Assembly (NCBI GenBank): GCA_041691015.1
Contig: JBEPVN010000051.1
Coordinates: 1-16,451 of the forward strand
Source of the DNA: JBBSJT01 sp041691015
GTDB taxonomy: Bacteria; Chlamydiota; Chlamydiia; Chlamydiales; Parachlamydiaceae
Direction: 5' to 3'
Length of the DNA: 16,451 nucleotides
Positions 14,378 to 16,451 of the stretch are shown piece after piece. The position numbers and the translations under genes are program-made. Under the pieces are notes generated by a model, which did not search any database, was not told the DNA's origin, and saw nothing but the letters and a program-made list of their open reading frames with translations. Every line of letters begins with the position of its first letter. Position 1 is the stretch's first letter.

Positions 14378-15715
14378 TTATTCGTGTAAGTGTCTGTTAA
14401 AGTTTTTTGCTACTGGATTTTCCAGCGTGTTAGGCTTATTTTCAATTGATTGCGGCGTACTGATTCCTTGCATTATCGGAAGTTCAATTGTCTGCATGTC
14501 TGTTCTTGAGGCATTAAAAATAGTTCCTAAAAATACTTGACGGTCATCTTTTCTTAAAATTCCGTCAAAGACAAAAAGAGGCCCTGAAAGCTTGCGTTCC
14601 ACGTAAGCATCAATTTCTTCTGGTGTCGTGATTTTTTTCCAGCCATCTTCTGTAAGCACTAACCAATCTTTCGGGCAAAGCAGCATGCGTTCATCATCGA
14701 TTTCAAAAACAAACTGAGATCTTGTTCTTGCCCCGACAAATTTAAAGGCATCGTCAAAATTTTGCTTGGCTACCGTTTCATGTGCTTTGATCAGGTTTAA
14801 AACGATCTTGTTTTTGCCCTCCACGTCCCAAAGCTCAAAATTCATAATCCTCTCATCAATTTTTTTAACCACAAGAAGATGATTGCTTAAGGATTCTGTC
14901 CCGGGATTGATCACATTCCATCTGTTTTCCTTCCAAATCAAACAGTCTCCAGGACACACGAAAACAGAGTAAATTTTGTCTTCTTCTCCAAAATCCACGC
15001 GATGTTTGCCCATGCAGAGACTAAATTCTTCCCCGCCATGCTTTTCTAAAAAGCGATCCGGACCATGCCATCTTGCTTTTTGACGGGCGAGCAAGCTTCC
15101 ATCGATGCGGTAGGTGCCGATTTCTTGTATTTCAGTGCCAGCTCCGAATTTGGTTTGAACAGCAGGCTTAAGAGTAATTTGGGCTAAATGGGCAGGATCT
15201 GAAATAAGCTCTCCGTCTTCATTTTTCATAAAGACTTTAACCAAAGCATCATCTTCTCGAATATCTGCTTCTATCCAAAGAGGGGTTTCAATATTTTCTT
15301 TGCTGAAAGTGTATTGTGGAGGTGTTGCTTGTTTATTAAAGGTAAGAAAGAGTTTTTCTCCGGGAAAAACTGCGGTAACTGCTTTGTTGCCATTAAAGGA
15401 AAAATGGAGGTGCGGCTTTGTGAGCATGGCATCTGGTCTGCCGTTTTTGCCGTAAAAAATCAAAGTTTTTTTTAAGTCGGGAATCTGAGATGTCATCGGA
15501 TGATATTTCAAACTTAAAAAAGGCTCTTTTATAGCATCATAGGAGAGTTTTGAGAGAGCAAACGCATTTTTTGGCATGTTCCCTTTAAAAGACATTTCAT
15601 CTACGACAGCAATATCAGATACCCTTATAACAGCCAAAATGATCGCTGCCATAATCAAAATACCGGAGACTGCTCCAAGGAAAATATTCATGTAAGTGAT
15701 TAAATTTTTATACAT
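14378..15715 (-). CDS. Single-pass membrane-anchored protein in the gspC position
   Basis: I do not recognise the family. I place the start at the ATG at 15715 (445 residues). The frame is open up to an ATG at 15820, which would add 35 residues. No start has a convincing ribosome-binding site. Residues of about 10-32 (IFLGAVSGILIMAAIILAVI) are one membrane helix, leaving a large domain that is probably periplasmic. Three related hydrophobic stretches recur: VFPGEKLFLTF (about 116-126), VCPGDCLIWKENRW (253-266) and LCPKDWLVLTEDGW (346-359). They suggest repeated beta-folds. The C-terminus is rich in N, P and E. It is the first gene of the cluster, 7 bp before gspD, exactly where gspC sits in classical operons. 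GspC has the same topology, so a functional analogue is plausible but unproven. A conserved hypothetical lies before gspD in Chlamydia trachomatis too, as I recall. Confidence 0.7.
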   Translation of the reverse strand: MYKNLITYMNIFLGAVSGILIMAAIILAVIRVSDIAVVDEMSFKGNMPKNAFALSKLSYDAIKEPFLSLKYHPMTSQIPDLKKTLIFYGKNGRPDAMLTKPHLHFSFNGNKAVTAVFPGEKLFLTFNKQATPPQYTFSKENIETPLWIEADIREDDALVKVFMKNEDGELISDPAHLAQITLKPAVQTKFGAGTEIQEIGTYRIDGSLLARQKARWHGPDRFLEKHGGEEFSLCMGKHRVDFGEEDKIYSVFVCPGDCLIWKENRWNVINPGTESLSNHLLVVKKIDERIMNFELWDVEGKNKIVLNLIKAHETVAKQNFDDAFKFVGARTRSQFVFEIDDERMLLCPKDWLVLTEDGWKKITTPEEIDAYVERKLSGPLFVFDGILRKDDRQVFLGTIFNASRTDMQTIELPIMQGISTPQSIENKPNTLENPVAKNFNRHLHE

Positions 15716-15878
15716 AAGATATCGGCAAAAATTAAAATAATGAAGCTTTTTACTTAAATCTATCAGATTCCTAAAAAATAGCAAAGCCTTAACCTTTAAA
15801 AAAATAGTGCTTGCTAACATTTAAAAAATTTGATCTAGTGAAATTTAATATAAGAAATTTTTTAAAAAGGAGAGCTTC
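15716..15878. promoter_or_regulatory. Divergent intergenic region with likely operon promoter
   Basis: This AT-rich stretch lies between the first gene of the secretion cluster (minus) and the small membrane protein gene (plus), so both must be transcribed from it or from within it. On the minus strand a TTGCTA followed by TAGATT at 16-bp spacing is a weak sigma70-like match. No convincing -35/-10 pair was found for the plus strand. I see no operator palindrome. Confidence 0.35.
15867..15872 (+). promoter_or_regulatory. Strong ribosome-binding site
   Basis: AAGGAG lies 6 nt before the ATG at 15879 and fixes that start. It is the best Shine-Dalgarno match in the window. Confidence 0.85.
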
Positions 15879-16289
15879 ATGACTTCTTCCGACCCGAAAA
15901 AACCAAGGGATGATGAATCCTTTAAAGAAAAATTAACAGATAAATTAGACAAGCTAAAACATGACGAACGGGTAGAAGGCCTCTTTAGCTATGCCAAGTC
16001 AAACACCAAAGACACAGTCGCTTACATCTTATTAATCGTCGGAATTATTTTATTATTTTTTGAACCGCATTACGGCGGTTTTATAATAGGACTTATTGCT
16101 GGTCTTTATTTTTCCGATGAAATCATCTACATTGCAAAACACTTTAACGACTTAATAGAAGAGCAAGGCTTGGTTCGTGTATTAGTGCTTGCAGCTTTGC
16201 TAGTTGCGTTTTTTATTTCAGCGCCTTATATCTTTCTTGGAACGGCTTTTGGCGCTTTGTTGATGCGCGTGCTGGTCCCGACCAAGTAA
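15879..16289 (+). CDS. Small multi-pass membrane protein of unknown function
   Basis: The predicted protein has 136 residues, with a well-supported start. Residues 1-45 are charged and hydrophilic (KEKLTDKLDKLKHDERVEG) and probably cytoplasmic. Hydrophobic segments follow at about 47-61, 65-79, 99-113 and 114-132, making two helical hairpins joined by a short acidic loop (YIAKHFNDLIEEQG). Glycines are frequent in the second and fourth segments. I recognise no family. It is transcribed away from the secretion cluster, so a functional link is not implied, although divergent order could mean shared control. Confidence 0.75.
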   Translation: MTSSDPKKPRDDESFKEKLTDKLDKLKHDERVEGLFSYAKSNTKDTVAYILLIVGIILLFFEPHYGGFIIGLIAGLYFSDEIIYIAKHFNDLIEEQGLVRVLVLAALLVAFFISAPYIFLGTAFGALLMRVLVPTK

Positions 16290-16293
16290 CTTG

Positions 16294-16416
16294 ATGAGAA
16301 AAGACAGCTCTAAAGCGGCGCAAGCTTTTTTCAACAGAGAGGCTAAAGTATCACCACGTTGTGGTGAACAAATTGTTTTGATTTCCGGTGGTTACAACCC
16401 ATATGCATTAAGCTAA
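16294..16416 (+). CDS. Possible 40-residue small ORF
   Basis: An ATG 4 bp after the preceding stop opens a 40-codon frame (MRKDSSKAAQAFFNREAKV, ending SGGYNPYALS). Amino-acid composition and codon use look coding-like, and the spacing would fit an operon. There is no ribosome-binding site, no recognisable domain, and the frame contains a short hairpin. It could be a small gene, a remnant of one, or chance. Confidence 0.3.
   Translation: MRKDSSKAAQAFFNREAKVSPRCGEQIVLISGGYNPYALS
16351..16367 (+). terminator. Short hairpin, weak terminator candidate
   Basis: TCACCAC and GTGGTGA form a perfect 7-bp stem with a 3-nt loop, about 60 bp after the membrane protein gene. The following sequence (ACAAATTGTTTTGATTT) is only partly T-rich. 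It could end that transcript, or be a protein-binding palindrome. Confidence 0.3.
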
Positions 16417-16451
16417 GCAATATTTTGGAGTGCAGAGGTATTTAATTTTTT

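Noticed and set aside
1..16451. CRISPR arrays, tRNA or rRNA genes
   Set aside because: No regularly spaced direct repeats and no cloverleaf or rRNA-like stretches were seen by eye; a covariance-model search was not possible.

Overview
The window looks like the chromosome of an amoeba-associated ('environmental') chlamydia of the Parachlamydiaceae type. The DNA is AT-rich. A type II secretion cluster led by a long GspD with a cysteine-containing tail sits beside host-interaction-type genes: an F-box plus leucine-rich-repeat protein and two large exported repeat proteins. That combination is familiar from Protochlamydia/Parachlamydia-like genomes. The assignment rests on gene content recalled from knowledge, not on a database search.

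Region 1 (1-5033) is an accessory islet. It holds a decayed N-terminal copy of a beta-helix protein (minus), the intact exported beta-helix protein (minus), a divergently transcribed exported eight-repeat propeller-like protein (plus) with a strong terminator, and an F-box/LRR candidate effector (minus). The islet is bracketed by two inverted copies of a 58-bp sequence (21-78 and 5034-5091, one mismatch). The right copy is the 3' end of the neighbouring methyltransferase gene, so the left copy is a displaced duplicate. This is a rearrangement scar.

Region 2 (5064-15715, all minus strand) is one tightly packed transcription unit, with gene gaps from 19 bp down to short overlaps. In order of transcription it holds: a single-pass membrane-anchored protein in the position of gspC, gspD (secretin), gspE (ATPase), gspF (inner-membrane platform), gspG (major pseudopilin), then H-, I-, J- and K-like minor pseudopilins, and finally an Rsm22/METTL17-type ribosome-assembly methyltransferase homologue. 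The order follows the classical C-D-E-F-G-H-I-J-K order, but GspL, GspM and the prepilin peptidase are absent here. The pseudopilins carry His or Asn where the prepilin peptidase normally needs Gly.

Region 3 (15716-16451) holds a divergent intergenic region, a small multi-pass membrane protein of unknown function (plus), and a possible 40-codon reading frame containing a short hairpin.

Together, region 2 would build the periplasm-to-outside secretion machine. Region 1 encodes proteins with Sec-type signal peptides that are plausible, but unproven, clients of it, plus one leaderless candidate effector that would need another route such as type III secretion.
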